From assembly GCA_963666895.2 (NCBI GenBank), contig CAXXNS010000009.1, positions 1 to 64,000 on the forward strand: a stretch of 64,000 bases of DNA. Reading direction: 5' to 3'. The DNA comes from G963666895 sp963666895 (lineage in GTDB: Bacteria > Desulfobacterota > Desulfovibrionia > Desulfovibrionales > Desulfovibrionaceae). Shown one piece after another: positions 24,353 to 32,971 of this stretch. Within the stretch, counting starts at the first letter, position 1. Every line of letters begins with the position of its first letter. A model generated the notes under the pieces. That model saw nothing but the letters and a program-made list of their open reading frames with translations, had not been told where the DNA came from and made no database searches. The translations under genes and the position numbers were made by a program.

Positions 24353-26149
24353 TTACAGCACGTCCTTGAATTCCGCCACCTTGATGACGACCCCCATTTC
24401 GTGGGCCTTGGCGCCGAATTCCTCCAGCAGCCGGGTCAGGTCCTGCTTCTGGGCGTTGTTGAAGAACACGAACACCGAGGTCATGTGGTGCTCGGACAGC
24501 ACGGCCCGCTCCACGTCCAGGCCCAGTTTGCGGGACACGGCTTCCAGGGCCTCCCGGGCCTCGTCGGCGGACTGGTAGCGTTCCCCGGGCGGACGGCGGC
24601 AGGCCTTGAGGATGAACTGGCGCAGGCCCAGGGGGATGTCCGGCACGATGAGGGCCGGATCCGGGATGTCGGCCTCGCAGTGCAGGTCCATAAGCTGCAT
24701 CACGTCGTCCTCGGGATAGGGGCGCTGGCCCGTGATCATCTCGTAGGCCATGATGCCCAGGGAGTAGATGTCGGCTCGGCCGTCCACGGGGTCGCCCTCG
24801 ATCTGTTCCGGGGGCGCGTACTTCACGGTCCCGGCCAAGGACATGTCCTCGGTGCCCGGGGCGCAGGCCAGGCCGAAGTCCAGGATCTTGATGCGGTCCT
24901 CGGCCTGGACGAAGATGTTGGCCGGCTTGATGTCCCGATGTACGATGCCGCGGTCGTGGGCGTAGGCCAGGCCGGAGCATATCTGGATCAGGATGTTCAG
25001 CACCCGGGAGGCCGAGAGCATGCCCCGGTGCTCCAGCAGGCTCTCCAGGCTGAATCCCTCCAGGTATTCCATGACGATGAACACCGTGCGGTAGAGTTCG
25101 TCGATGTCGAAGACCTGCACGATGTTGGGGTGGCTCATGGGCGCGATGAGCTCGGCCTCGGAGCGGAAGCTGGTGATGAAGTCCGTCTCCATGGCCATGT
25201 CGTGGCGCATCATCTTGATGGCCACGGGCATGCCCAGGCGCGTGTGCACGCCCCGGTACACGATGGACCAGCCGCCCTTGCCCAGGGGCTGTTTGATGGT
25301 GAACTTGCCCACTTTGCGGTCCGCGGTGTGCGGGGAGTTCTCGAAGCGGTTGGTGATGAGTTCGGTCAGGAAGATGCGGATGTCCGGGTACTGGGCGGCC
25401 ACGCGCTCGAAATCCTCGCTCAACAGTTCCCAGACCTTGAGCGGGGTCAGGGCGTCCACGTGCGCGGTGCGGGGCTCGCCCGTGAGCACGGCCATCTCCC
25501 CGACCACCTCGCCCGGCCGGATCTTGGCCACCTGGAAGATTTCGCCCTCGGATTCCACGCGCACGGCGCATTCCCCGTCCTGGACCAGGAAGAGGCGGTC
25601 GCCGTTTTCGCCCTGGACGATGAGCCGTTCCCCGGCCTCCAGGCGGCGCGAGCGCAAACAGTTGAGCAGCGGGCACAGGGATTGCCTGGGGATGGCCGAG
25701 AGCAGCGAGGTGCCGGTCAGGAAGTCCAGGTCCGCGACGGTTGCCCGGTCCGTCTCCGGGGCCACCTGGCAGACGGTCCCGGCTTCCCGTTCCTGGTCCA
25801 GGAATTCCAGCCCCACGTGGCGGAGGTCCGAGGCCTCGTGCTTCCGGGTCCAGATGACCCGGGCCGGGTAGCCCTCCCAGGCCCCTGTCTCCTTGTCCTG
25901 GAGCAGGAGGTCCAGGTCGGTTCCCTGGTCCAGGGCCTGCTCGCACATGAAGGAGGCGCCGTTCTGCCCGGCGTCCATCATCTCCACGAACAGGTGGCCG
26001 CACTCGTCCTTGCGTCCGCGTTTGGGGTCGTCTCGGGGAATCCCCTGGATGATGCCCACTTCCTGGCCGCACGGGGTCCTGGGCCAGCGGCGCCGCTCGT
26101 TCTCGACGCGTTGGCGCATGCTGTGGCCGGTGTTCGTTCCTGTGCTCAC
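24353..26149 (-). CDS. PilZ - cNMP-binding - Ser/Thr kinase fusion protein
   Basis: A 598-residue protein with three parts. An N-terminal region (about 15-120, with RRRWPRTPC and HVGLEFLD) looks like a PilZ domain, the c-di-GMP receptor. A cyclic-nucleotide-binding domain follows (about 145-265, with GEVVGEMAVLTGEPRTA). A complete Hanks kinase domain follows (glycine loop GKGGWS, K312 in VAIK, H404-R405-D406, D424-F425-G426). A C-terminal tail of about 75 residues is unassigned. It is soluble. The layout suggests a kinase whose activity responds to second messengers. A PP2C gene follows directly. Confidence 0.85.
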   Translation of the reverse strand: MSTGTNTGHSMRQRVENERRRWPRTPCGQEVGIIQGIPRDDPKRGRKDECGHLFVEMMDAGQNGASFMCEQALDQGTDLDLLLQDKETGAWEGYPARVIWTRKHEASDLRHVGLEFLDQEREAGTVCQVAPETDRATVADLDFLTGTSLLSAIPRQSLCPLLNCLRSRRLEAGERLIVQGENGDRLFLVQDGECAVRVESEGEIFQVAKIRPGEVVGEMAVLTGEPRTAHVDALTPLKVWELLSEDFERVAAQYPDIRIFLTELITNRFENSPHTADRKVGKFTIKQPLGKGGWSIVYRGVHTRLGMPVAIKMMRHDMAMETDFITSFRSEAELIAPMSHPNIVQVFDIDELYRTVFIVMEYLEGFSLESLLEHRGMLSASRVLNILIQICSGLAYAHDRGIVHRDIKPANIFVQAEDRIKILDFGLACAPGTEDMSLAGTVKYAPPEQIEGDPVDGRADIYSLGIMAYEMITGQRPYPEDDVMQLMDLHCEADIPDPALIVPDIPLGLRQFILKACRRPPGERYQSADEAREALEAVSRKLGLDVERAVLSEHHMTSVFVFFNNAQKQDLTRLLEEFGAKAHEMGVVIKVAEFKDVL

Positions 26150-26227
26150 GCCGATGCTCCTTGCGGTCTATTTCATTCAGCTTGTGGCAGGAACGGGCCG
26201 GAAAGGCAAGGACCGGGACGGCCCGGC

Positions 26228-27895
26228 CTACTCCAGGGTGTGCTCTTTCCAGTAGAACTCGTTGTCTTCCGTGGCCGTGCGGCAGGTGTCGGTCAGGTCG
26301 CGCAGGGAGGACCAGTAGATGGTCGCCTTGACCGCCTGCTCCACCATTCGCCGGGTGCGGGAGGCGACCTCCAGTTCCGAGGCCATGCGGTCCACGTCCA
26401 GGCTGCCGTCGGCTCCGGCCGCCAGCAGGGAGTTCTTGAGCTCGTGGTACACGTCCGTGAGCCGCACCATCTCGCCCTCGATGTTTTCGAACTCCGGGGT
26501 GCAGGGGGTGTGGGCGATGTTCAGGATGTCCTTGCAGGACCTCCGGAACGCGAAACGGGTCTCGGCCTGGTTGGCGGGCAGGCTGTGGTCGTCCCGGCGG
26601 TGGGCCTGGTGCACCTCCATGATGATCTCGGACACGGTGGAGTAGTATTGCAGCACGCGCAGCACCCGGGTCAGGGCCTGGGCGATGTTGCCGGGCAGCC
26701 CCTGCTTCTGCAGGGCGACCACGAATTCCCGGGTGGTCTGGATGAGTCCGTCCAGGGCGGCTCGCTCCTTGTGCAGCTCGGGGTGGTTGTAGTCCGAGGC
26801 GATGGCCTTCTGGGCCATGAGCCGGGCCATTTCGCCCATGCGTCCGGTCTCCATGAACAGGGCGTCCAGGGCCAGGCCCGGGGTCTTGAGCACGTTCTTG
26901 TCCAGGTAGCGGGGCCGGGACTGGTCGGCCGCGCGGCGGCCGATCCGGCGGTCCAGGAAGCGGACCAGGCGTCCGGTCAGGGGCAGGAACAGGATCACGC
27001 CCAGGATGTTGAACAGGGTGTGGAAGGTGGCCAGGACGGCGGCCGGCGAGGACTCGACCCCGGCCAGGGCGAAGCCGTGCCCGATGAGCCAGAGCAAAAG
27101 CGGCAGGGTGGCCAGGGCCAGGGCGCCGGTGGCCAGGTTGAAGATGATGTGCGCACCGGCCACCTTCTTGGCCTGGTGCGTGGCGCCGATGACGGACAGG
27201 GCGGCCGTGGAGGTGGTGCCGATGTTGGTTCCCACCACCGTGGCCGCGGCGCACTCCAGCCCGATGATGCCGCTCATGGCCGCGGTCAGGACCAGGGCCA
27301 TGGCCGCGCTGGAGCTCTGCATGGTCAGGGTCAGGAGGAAGCCCACGGACGTGAACAGGGGCACGCAGAACCAGCCCGTGGCGGCCAGGGAGGAGAGGTC
27401 CATCCGGCTCTCCAGGTTGACGAATCCGCCCTGGAGCACCTCGATGCCCAGGAAGAACAGGCCGAACCCGGCCAGGGCGTCGCCCAGGTATTGGCGGTTT
27501 CCGTTGGGTGAGGACAGGCGCATGGCCGCGCCCAGGCCGATGAGGGGCAGGGCCAGAACCTTGACGTCCACGCTGACCCCCACGGCGGTGACGATCCAGC
27601 CCGTGACCGTGGTGCCCACGTTGGCCCCCAGGATGACGCCCAGGGACTGGGTCAGGTTCATGAGCCCGGCGTTGACGAAGCCGATGACAGCCACGGTGAC
27701 CGCGGACGAGGACTGGACCAGGGCGGTGATCAGGAAGCCGGAGAAGATGCCCAGGATGGGCGTCCGGGTCCAGCGGCCCAGGATGCTCCGCAGATGGTGC
27801 CCGGCGGCCAGGCTCATGCCTTCGGTCATGAGGCGCATGCCCAGCAGAAAGAGCCCCAGGCCGCCGGCCAGCGCGCCGATCAGTTTGAACGTCAT
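26228..27895 (-). CDS. Na/Pi cotransporter family protein with PhoU-like tail
   Basis: About 555 residues from MTFKLIGALAGGLGLFLLGM. Two copies of the Na/Pi repeat are present, with QSSSAVTV and later MQSSSAAMAL, the QSSS signature of the NptA family. A C-terminal cytosolic PhoU-like helical region (about 350-550) follows. This family exports or imports phosphate coupled to sodium; some members have other anionic substrates. The start is chosen at the internal ATG with GAGG before it; the upstream frame is less hydrophobic and not family-like. Confidence 0.88.
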   Translation of the reverse strand: MTFKLIGALAGGLGLFLLGMRLMTEGMSLAAGHHLRSILGRWTRTPILGIFSGFLITALVQSSSAVTVAVIGFVNAGLMNLTQSLGVILGANVGTTVTGWIVTAVGVSVDVKVLALPLIGLGAAMRLSSPNGNRQYLGDALAGFGLFFLGIEVLQGGFVNLESRMDLSSLAATGWFCVPLFTSVGFLLTLTMQSSSAAMALVLTAAMSGIIGLECAAATVVGTNIGTTSTAALSVIGATHQAKKVAGAHIIFNLATGALALATLPLLLWLIGHGFALAGVESSPAAVLATFHTLFNILGVILFLPLTGRLVRFLDRRIGRRAADQSRPRYLDKNVLKTPGLALDALFMETGRMGEMARLMAQKAIASDYNHPELHKERAALDGLIQTTREFVVALQKQGLPGNIAQALTRVLRVLQYYSTVSEIIMEVHQAHRRDDHSLPANQAETRFAFRRSCKDILNIAHTPCTPEFENIEGEMVRLTDVYHELKNSLLAAGADGSLDVDRMASELEVASRTRRMVEQAVKATIYWSSLRDLTDTCRTATEDNEFYWKEHTLE

Positions 27896-28077
27896 GTCCT
27901 CGTCATCTCCCTGCTCCTGGCTTCCTTCTCTATCGTCGCCAAGGTGAAAATGCAAAGGAGTGGAAGGAGGGAGCCTTAATAAAGGAAGGGGGTTGCGCGA
28001 ACATCCTCTTTGTGCAAGGGTACGTTACGTGCAAGGTTCGTCCTGTCCCATCAACCTGTTATCCCGGTTTTGAGTCC

Positions 28078-29169
28078 ATGGAAGAAAATCTGCCCATCCA
28101 GAAGAAGATTCTTGTCATCGACGACGAGGAGATCAACCGCAAGGTTCTGACCGGGTTGCTGCACTCCTTCGGCCACGAGGCCGTGGACGCGGCCTCGGGC
28201 CAGGAAGGTCTGGCCCGGCTCGGGCCCGACGTGGACCTGATCCTGCTGGACATCATGATGCCGGACATGGACGGGTTCGCGGTCTGCCGCAGCGTCCGTG
28301 CCCGGGAGGAGTACCGGGACATCCCCATCATCATGGTCACGGCCCTGACGGCCAAGGAGGACCGTCTCCTGGCGGTCCAGGCCGGGGCCAGCGACTTCGT
28401 GTCCAAGCCCATCGACTCCACCGAGCTCCAGGTGCGCATGAGCTCCCAGCTCAAGATCAAGGAGTATCACGACGAGCTCAAGGTCTACCAGGCCGGGCTC
28501 GAGGCCATGGTGGAGACCAAGACGCGCGCCCTGCGCATCGCCATGGACAACCTGAAATCCGCCCAGGAGGCCACCATCACGGCCCACCTGGAGACCCTGC
28601 ACAAGCTCTCGTCCGCGGCCGAGTACAAGGACGAGGAGACCGCCAACCACATCACGCGCATGAGCCACTATTCCGCGCTCATGGCCGAGAAGCTGGGGTT
28701 CTCCGGACCGGAAACGCATCTCATCCTGCACGCCAGCCCCATGCACGACATCGGCAAGATCGGCATTCCGGACTCCATCCTGCTCAAGCCCGGGCCCCTG
28801 ACTCCGGAGGAGTGGGAGATCATGAAGACCCACGCCGCCATCGGTGCCAATATCCTGGAGACCATGTCCTCTGATTTCCTGGAGGCCGGGGCCGTCATCG
28901 CCATTTCGCACCACGAGAAGTGGGACGGTTCGGGTTATCCCAAGGGATTGTCCGGGGAGCAGATTCCCCTGTACGGGCGTATCTGCGCCGTGGCCGACGT
29001 GTTCGACGCCCTGACCAGCAAGCGGCCCTACAAGGAGCCCTACGACAACGACAAGGCGCTGGAGATCATACGCGAGGGTCGGGGCAAGCATTTCGATCCC
29101 CAGGTCCTGGACACCTTCTTCAACCACCTGGACCGGGTGCTGGAAATCCAGCAGCGTTTCCGGGACTGA
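28078..29169 (+). CDS. Response regulator with HD-GYP output (RpfG type)
   Basis: A 363-residue protein. The receiver domain has D58 in LLDIMMPDMDG and the VSKPI motif. The HD-GYP domain has MHDIGKIGIPD, ISHHEKWDGSGYPKG with intact GYP, and the trailing DVFDAL. It should degrade cyclic di-GMP on phosphorylation. The start is placed at 28078; the ribosome site is weak, and an upstream in-frame start at 28012 is possible but poorly supported. No histidine kinase is adjacent, so its partner is elsewhere. Confidence 0.9.
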   Translation: MEENLPIQKKILVIDDEEINRKVLTGLLHSFGHEAVDAASGQEGLARLGPDVDLILLDIMMPDMDGFAVCRSVRAREEYRDIPIIMVTALTAKEDRLLAVQAGASDFVSKPIDSTELQVRMSSQLKIKEYHDELKVYQAGLEAMVETKTRALRIAMDNLKSAQEATITAHLETLHKLSSAAEYKDEETANHITRMSHYSALMAEKLGFSGPETHLILHASPMHDIGKIGIPDSILLKPGPLTPEEWEIMKTHAAIGANILETMSSDFLEAGAVIAISHHEKWDGSGYPKGLSGEQIPLYGRICAVADVFDALTSKRPYKEPYDNDKALEIIREGRGKHFDPQVLDTFFNHLDRVLEIQQRFRD

Positions 29170-29242
29170 TCAGCATTTCCGCCGTCACGGGTTTGTAACC
29201 TGGTCGTGCTAGGCTTTTGCGAACCATCGCAGGAGCCCGGCC

Positions 29243-30565
29243 ATGAAGCATCCGTCTCCGTTCCGCTCGGTCCGCCATTGGAAGGCCTTGTTCCGGGGCC
29301 GCGTTCCCGGCCAGGTGGTCATCCAGTACACCACCCGCTGCAACGCCGCCTGCTCCCAGTGCGGCATGCGCACGTCCAACCGCTTCGAGCGGGCCACTCT
29401 GGATCCGGACCAGGTCAAGAGGGCCCTGGACGCCATGGCCGCCCAAGGCGTGGCCGCGGTGTCCTTCACCGGGGGCGAGCCCCTGCTCTGCCTGGACGAG
29501 ATCGCGCCGCTCATGCTCTACGCTCATGAGGCGGGCATCCCTTACGTACGCACCGGCACCAACGGGTACATCTTCCGCAACCCCGAGAGCCCGGACTTCG
29601 AGAAGCGCGTGCGCAAGGTGGCCGAAACCCTGGCCGACACGCCCCTGCAGACCTTCTGGATCAGCCTGGACTCGGCCGACCCGAAATCCCACGAGTCCAA
29701 CCGGGGGCTGTCCGGGGTGGTGGAGGGCATCCGCAAGGGGCTGCCCATCTTCCGCGAGCACGGCATCTACCCGGCCGCCAACCTGGGCATCAACCGGCTC
29801 ACGGGAGGCCCCGGCCTGGTCCCGGGCCCGGACGAGCCCTTTGACCAGCCGCGCATGTACCAGTCCTTTCGCCAGGCCTTTCGCAAGTTCTACCGGTTCG
29901 TGGAGGAGTTGGGGTTCGTCACGGTCAACGCCTGCTATCCCATGAGCGTGGACGAAGAGGTCGGGGACGGCGCGGTCTACGCGGCCACCAGCCGGGCCGA
30001 CATGATCCGGTTCCGGCCAGAGGAAAAGGCGGCCATGTTCAAGGCCCTGCTGGACACCATCCCCGAGTTCCGACACCGGCTGCGCATCTTCACGCCCCGC
30101 AGCGCGGTCCACGTCCTGATGCGCCAGTCCGTGGGTTTGGACCAGGGTCGTTTCCCCTGCCGGGGCGGGCTGGATTTCTTCTTCCTCGGCGCGGACGACA
30201 TGAACGTCTACCCGTGCGGCTACCGGGGCGAGGAGAGCCTGGGCAAGTTCTGGGACCTGGACCTGCGGACTCGGGGCAGGGAAGAGGAATGCGAACGTTG
30301 CGACTGGGAATGCTTCCGCGACCCCAGCGTCCTGGCCAAGCCGTTGCTGGAGGTGCTCGGCAACCCGCTGCGGCTGTTCACCGGGCTTTTGTCCGAACCG
30401 GGTTTCCGCCGGATGTGGTGGCAGGACCTGCGCTACTACCGGGCCTGCGACTGGTTCAACGCCAGGCGCGCGCCTGACTTCGGCAAACTGGCCCGCCTGT
30501 TCGGCCCGAAAAGGGGGGAGGCCCCCCCGGCTCAGATGGCCTCTTCGCGCACCCGTTCCACGTGA
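29243..30565 (+). CDS. Radical SAM protein with SPASM-like tail
   Basis: A 440-residue protein. The cluster motif is C33-C37-C40 in CNAACSQC, followed by SFTGGEPLL and the LDSADPK substrate segment. The C-terminus has further cysteines (PCRG, YPCGY, CERCDWECF) consistent with an extra iron-sulfur cluster of the SPASM or twitch kind. Its substrate cannot be read; members of this group modify peptides, lipids or sugars. Its 3' end overlaps the convergent PilZ gene by 34 bases. Confidence 0.87.
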   Translation: MKHPSPFRSVRHWKALFRGRVPGQVVIQYTTRCNAACSQCGMRTSNRFERATLDPDQVKRALDAMAAQGVAAVSFTGGEPLLCLDEIAPLMLYAHEAGIPYVRTGTNGYIFRNPESPDFEKRVRKVAETLADTPLQTFWISLDSADPKSHESNRGLSGVVEGIRKGLPIFREHGIYPAANLGINRLTGGPGLVPGPDEPFDQPRMYQSFRQAFRKFYRFVEELGFVTVNACYPMSVDEEVGDGAVYAATSRADMIRFRPEEKAAMFKALLDTIPEFRHRLRIFTPRSAVHVLMRQSVGLDQGRFPCRGGLDFFFLGADDMNVYPCGYRGEESLGKFWDLDLRTRGREEECERCDWECFRDPSVLAKPLLEVLGNPLRLFTGLLSEPGFRRMWWQDLRYYRACDWFNARRAPDFGKLARLFGPKRGEAPPAQMASSRTRST

Positions 30566-31158
30566 TCCCGGATCATGGTCCGGAAGTTCTCGTCCACCTT
30601 GTCCAGGAGCAGGACCAGGTAGGGGGACCGCTTGGCCCGATAGGTCTTCAGCAGGGTGCAGCGCGCGTTGTACAGGTGGTCCGGGTCAAAGGGCGCGAAG
30701 TCCAGGGTGACCGACTGGCCGGGCTGGATCTTCTGGCGCAGTTCCTCGGCCTCGGCGCCGCGCAGCCGCACGCGCAATCCGCCCTCGCACATGTCCTCCA
30801 CCAGGCAGGCCTGGGTGGCGCCGTCCACGTGGATGCGGCCCGGGAAGAAGCAGGGCACGCGCGGGTTGGTGCGGCGGTCCATCTCCTCCACCGAGCGGGG
30901 CCAGGAAAGATGGAAAATGCATTCCCCGGATTGGTCGGGACCGTCCACCTGAGAGTGAAAACCAAGCAAAGTGCTCTCATGTGCGAATTGAACAGTCACT
31001 TTGTTGTTTTTCTTGATGCGTTTTCGCGTTTCTTCGGGCAAATTCGCGTATACTACCAGGCCATCGTCGATTTTTTTGCCCACAAGTACGCCAACAAGCC
31101 TGTCGCCCATGTCAGCAAAACTGAGAAGAAGCTTGCTCCCGACGTCCAGTTGTTCCAT
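30532..31158 (-). CDS. PilZ domain protein (YcgR-like flagellar brake type)
   Basis: A 208-residue protein. The N-terminal domain (DVGSKLLLSFADMG) looks like the YcgR N-terminal beta fold. The C-terminal PilZ domain has the c-di-GMP motif RRTNPRVP and the later MCEGGLRV, a variant of the usual D/NxSxxG. YcgR binds the flagellar motor when c-di-GMP is high and slows it, which would suit a flagellated cell with several HD-GYP enzymes here. The start at 31158 is supported by GGAGGGG upstream. Confidence 0.85.
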   Translation of the reverse strand: MEQLDVGSKLLLSFADMGDRLVGVLVGKKIDDGLVVYANLPEETRKRIKKNNKVTVQFAHESTLLGFHSQVDGPDQSGECIFHLSWPRSVEEMDRRTNPRVPCFFPGRIHVDGATQACLVEDMCEGGLRVRLRGAEAEELRQKIQPGQSVTLDFAPFDPDHLYNARCTLLKTYRAKRSPYLVLLLDKVDENFRTMIRDHVERVREEAI

Positions 31159-31251
31159 TGCACCCCTCCGGATTGTGATGGTTCCAACCCTTTTGCATGA
31201 ATCTTCCATTCAATGCAAGTCGTGTGCTTTCTTGTAGATTGTTTTGTTTTG

Positions 31252-31677
31252 TTACTCGGCGTCGGAAATTTCATCCAAATGGGGCAAAATCAGGCCGTGA
31301 AATCCGGTTTCGGCACCCAGAATCGGTTGATAGAGCCATCCAAGGAGTATCCCGCACCGTCCGCACACCGCCACCTGCCAGGAAAAACCCGGGAACCAGG
31401 TGAAGTCCGGACTGGGCGGACCCTGGTGCGCGCAGCCCGGCGCGGTCCGGAAGCAGCCGATCTCAAACACGTAACCGGCCGGATTGCTGAACACGTGCTT
31501 ATGGGAGCCGTCCACGGACATGCGCGCCCCGGAATGGGTGATCTCGTGGCCGCAGGCGCGGCAGACCAGCTTGCGTCCGGACTCCGGATCGTCCAGGGAG
31601 GGGTCGGGCGATCCGTCCGGGATGTGGTCGGGCCGGGCCGGGCCCTGCTTGAGCAAAAGGAGTTGGGCCGCGCTCAT
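31252..31677 (-). CDS. Cereblon-like CULT domain protein
   Basis: A 141-residue stand-alone CULT domain, the fold of the thalidomide-binding region of human cereblon. Zinc cysteines are placed as C39-C42 (CRAC) and C105-C108 (CGRC). The ligand cage is complete: W94 and W100 in TWFPGFSW, and W114 in ILLGW; SNPAGYVFE matches the human CNPHGYVHE turn. Known bacterial members bind thalidomide-type imides and uridine in vitro; their natural role is unclear. The start overlaps nothing upstream except nfo, whose stop codon shares four bases (ATGA) with its start. Confidence 0.85.
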   Translation of the reverse strand: MSAAQLLLLKQGPARPDHIPDGSPDPSLDDPESGRKLVCRACGHEITHSGARMSVDGSHKHVFSNPAGYVFEIGCFRTAPGCAHQGPPSPDFTWFPGFSWQVAVCGRCGILLGWLYQPILGAETGFHGLILPHLDEISDAE

Positions 31678-32603
31678 GGGGGAGCCTCCTCAAGGGGCGG
31701 CGCCTGCCTGGCGGGCAGGGGCGTGGACCGTCCGGCCAGCCGGCGGAGCAGGGCCAGGTTGCGGCGGTCATAGGCCAGCCCGTCCTTGTTTGTCCCGTCC
31801 TTGGGGGTCTCCAGAACCAGAGGCACGCTCCGCAGGTCCGGGTCGGCTTCCAGGAACCGGAGCAGGAGCCGGAAGGCCTCGGTTCCCAACGCGCCCAGGC
31901 CGATGTGCTCGTGGCGGTCGAGATGGGAGCCCAGGTCGCCCTTGGAGTCGTTGAGGTGGACCAGTTTCAGCCTGTCCAGTCCCACGGTCCGGTCCAACAG
32001 GTCCATGGTCCGGTCCAGCCCGTCCGGGGTGCGCAGCTCGTAGCCCGCGGCGAAGGCGTGGCAGGTGTCCAGACAGACGCCCAGCCGCTCGGCGTGGCGC
32101 GACGCCGCCATGATGGCGGCCAACTCCTCGAAGGTGGAGCCCAGGTTGGTGCCCTGCCCGGCCGTGGTCTCCAGAAGTACCGTGGGCCCGCGTTCTCCCG
32201 CCTTTTCAAGGGCCTTGTCCAGGTTGGCCGCGTAGCGTTCGATCCCGACATCGACTCCGGCGCCCAGGTGGGAGCCCGGATGCGTGACCAGCAAGGGGAT
32301 GTCCAGCCCGGCGCACCGCTCCAGCTCGGCGGTGAAGGTGGCCGCGCTCTTTTGGGCCTTGTCCGGGTCCGGGTTGGCCAGGTTGATGAGGTAGGAGTCG
32401 TGCGCGGCCACCGGGTAATCTCCCCACTGGGCGCGGGCCCGGGCGAACTCCCGAATCTCCTCCTCCGACAGGGGCGCGGGGTTCCATTGCCGCTGGTTGC
32501 GGGTGAAGACCTGGAGCGCGGTGCCGTTCACGGCCCGGATGCGTTCCACGGCCTTGTGCAGGCCGCCGGATACGGACATGTGCGCGCCGAGGAAGAATTC
32601 CAT
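31674..32603 (-). CDS. nfo: Endonuclease IV (apurinic/apyrimidinic nuclease)
   Basis: A 309-residue TIM-barrel nuclease. Family signatures include GAHMSVSGG, LVTHPGSH, LLETTAGQG, CLDTCHAFAAGY and the HLNDSKGDLGSHLDRHEHIG block, which hold the trinuclear zinc site. It cuts abasic and oxidised bases in DNA base excision repair. It is upstream of the cereblon-like gene with a 4-base overlap, which makes these two probable co-expressed partners. Confidence 0.95.
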   Translation of the reverse strand: MEFFLGAHMSVSGGLHKAVERIRAVNGTALQVFTRNQRQWNPAPLSEEEIREFARARAQWGDYPVAAHDSYLINLANPDPDKAQKSAATFTAELERCAGLDIPLLVTHPGSHLGAGVDVGIERYAANLDKALEKAGERGPTVLLETTAGQGTNLGSTFEELAAIMAASRHAERLGVCLDTCHAFAAGYELRTPDGLDRTMDLLDRTVGLDRLKLVHLNDSKGDLGSHLDRHEHIGLGALGTEAFRLLLRFLEADPDLRSVPLVLETPKDGTNKDGLAYDRRNLALLRRLAGRSTPLPARQAPPLEEAPP

Positions 32604-32685
32604 GCCGCAATGATGCTCGGACCGGCTTCTGTTGGCAAGGGGTTGCGCATTGCGGCCCACAGGGTACACTGGGCCGAGGATGACC

Positions 32686-32955
32686 ATGCCGCGGATCGGG
32701 GCCATAGCCCATTTGCGCCTGTGCGACCACTGTTGCGACCGTTCCGGAACGGCCAAGGAAATGGTCAAGACCGGCGGCTGCACCTGCGACATCTGCGGGT
32801 TTTCCTGCGGCTGCTGCGGGGACGACTCCAAGCAGTACGCCAACCTGATCCCGGTGCGGGTCATCTCCGAGGAGGGCTGGGCCTGGCTCCAGGCCCGCAA
32901 CGCCCGCAGCCTGGAGCCGCTGGACTGGGTCCGCCTGTTCCAGGGGCGCGACTGA
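32686..32955 (+). CDS. Cys-rich small protein of unknown function
   Basis: An 89-residue protein with nine cysteines gathered in the first half: LCDHCC, GGCTCDICGFSCGCC. They are spaced as if for zinc or an iron-sulfur cluster. The C-terminal half has LDWVRLF. I do not recognise a family. The start at 32686 is chosen because GAGG lies six bases upstream; an in-frame ATG two codons earlier is weaker. It is divergent from nfo and lies 16 bases before the Memo-like gene. Confidence 0.6.
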   Translation: MPRIGAIAHLRLCDHCCDRSGTAKEMVKTGGCTCDICGFSCGCCGDDSKQYANLIPVRVISEEGWAWLQARNARSLEPLDWVRLFQGRD

Positions 32956-32971
32956 CAAGGACAAGAGAGCC

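Noticed and set aside
24002..27511. An 1169-residue open frame on the plus strand
   Set aside because: It lies antisense to the PP2C, kinase and Na/Pi transporter genes, all of which have clear motifs.
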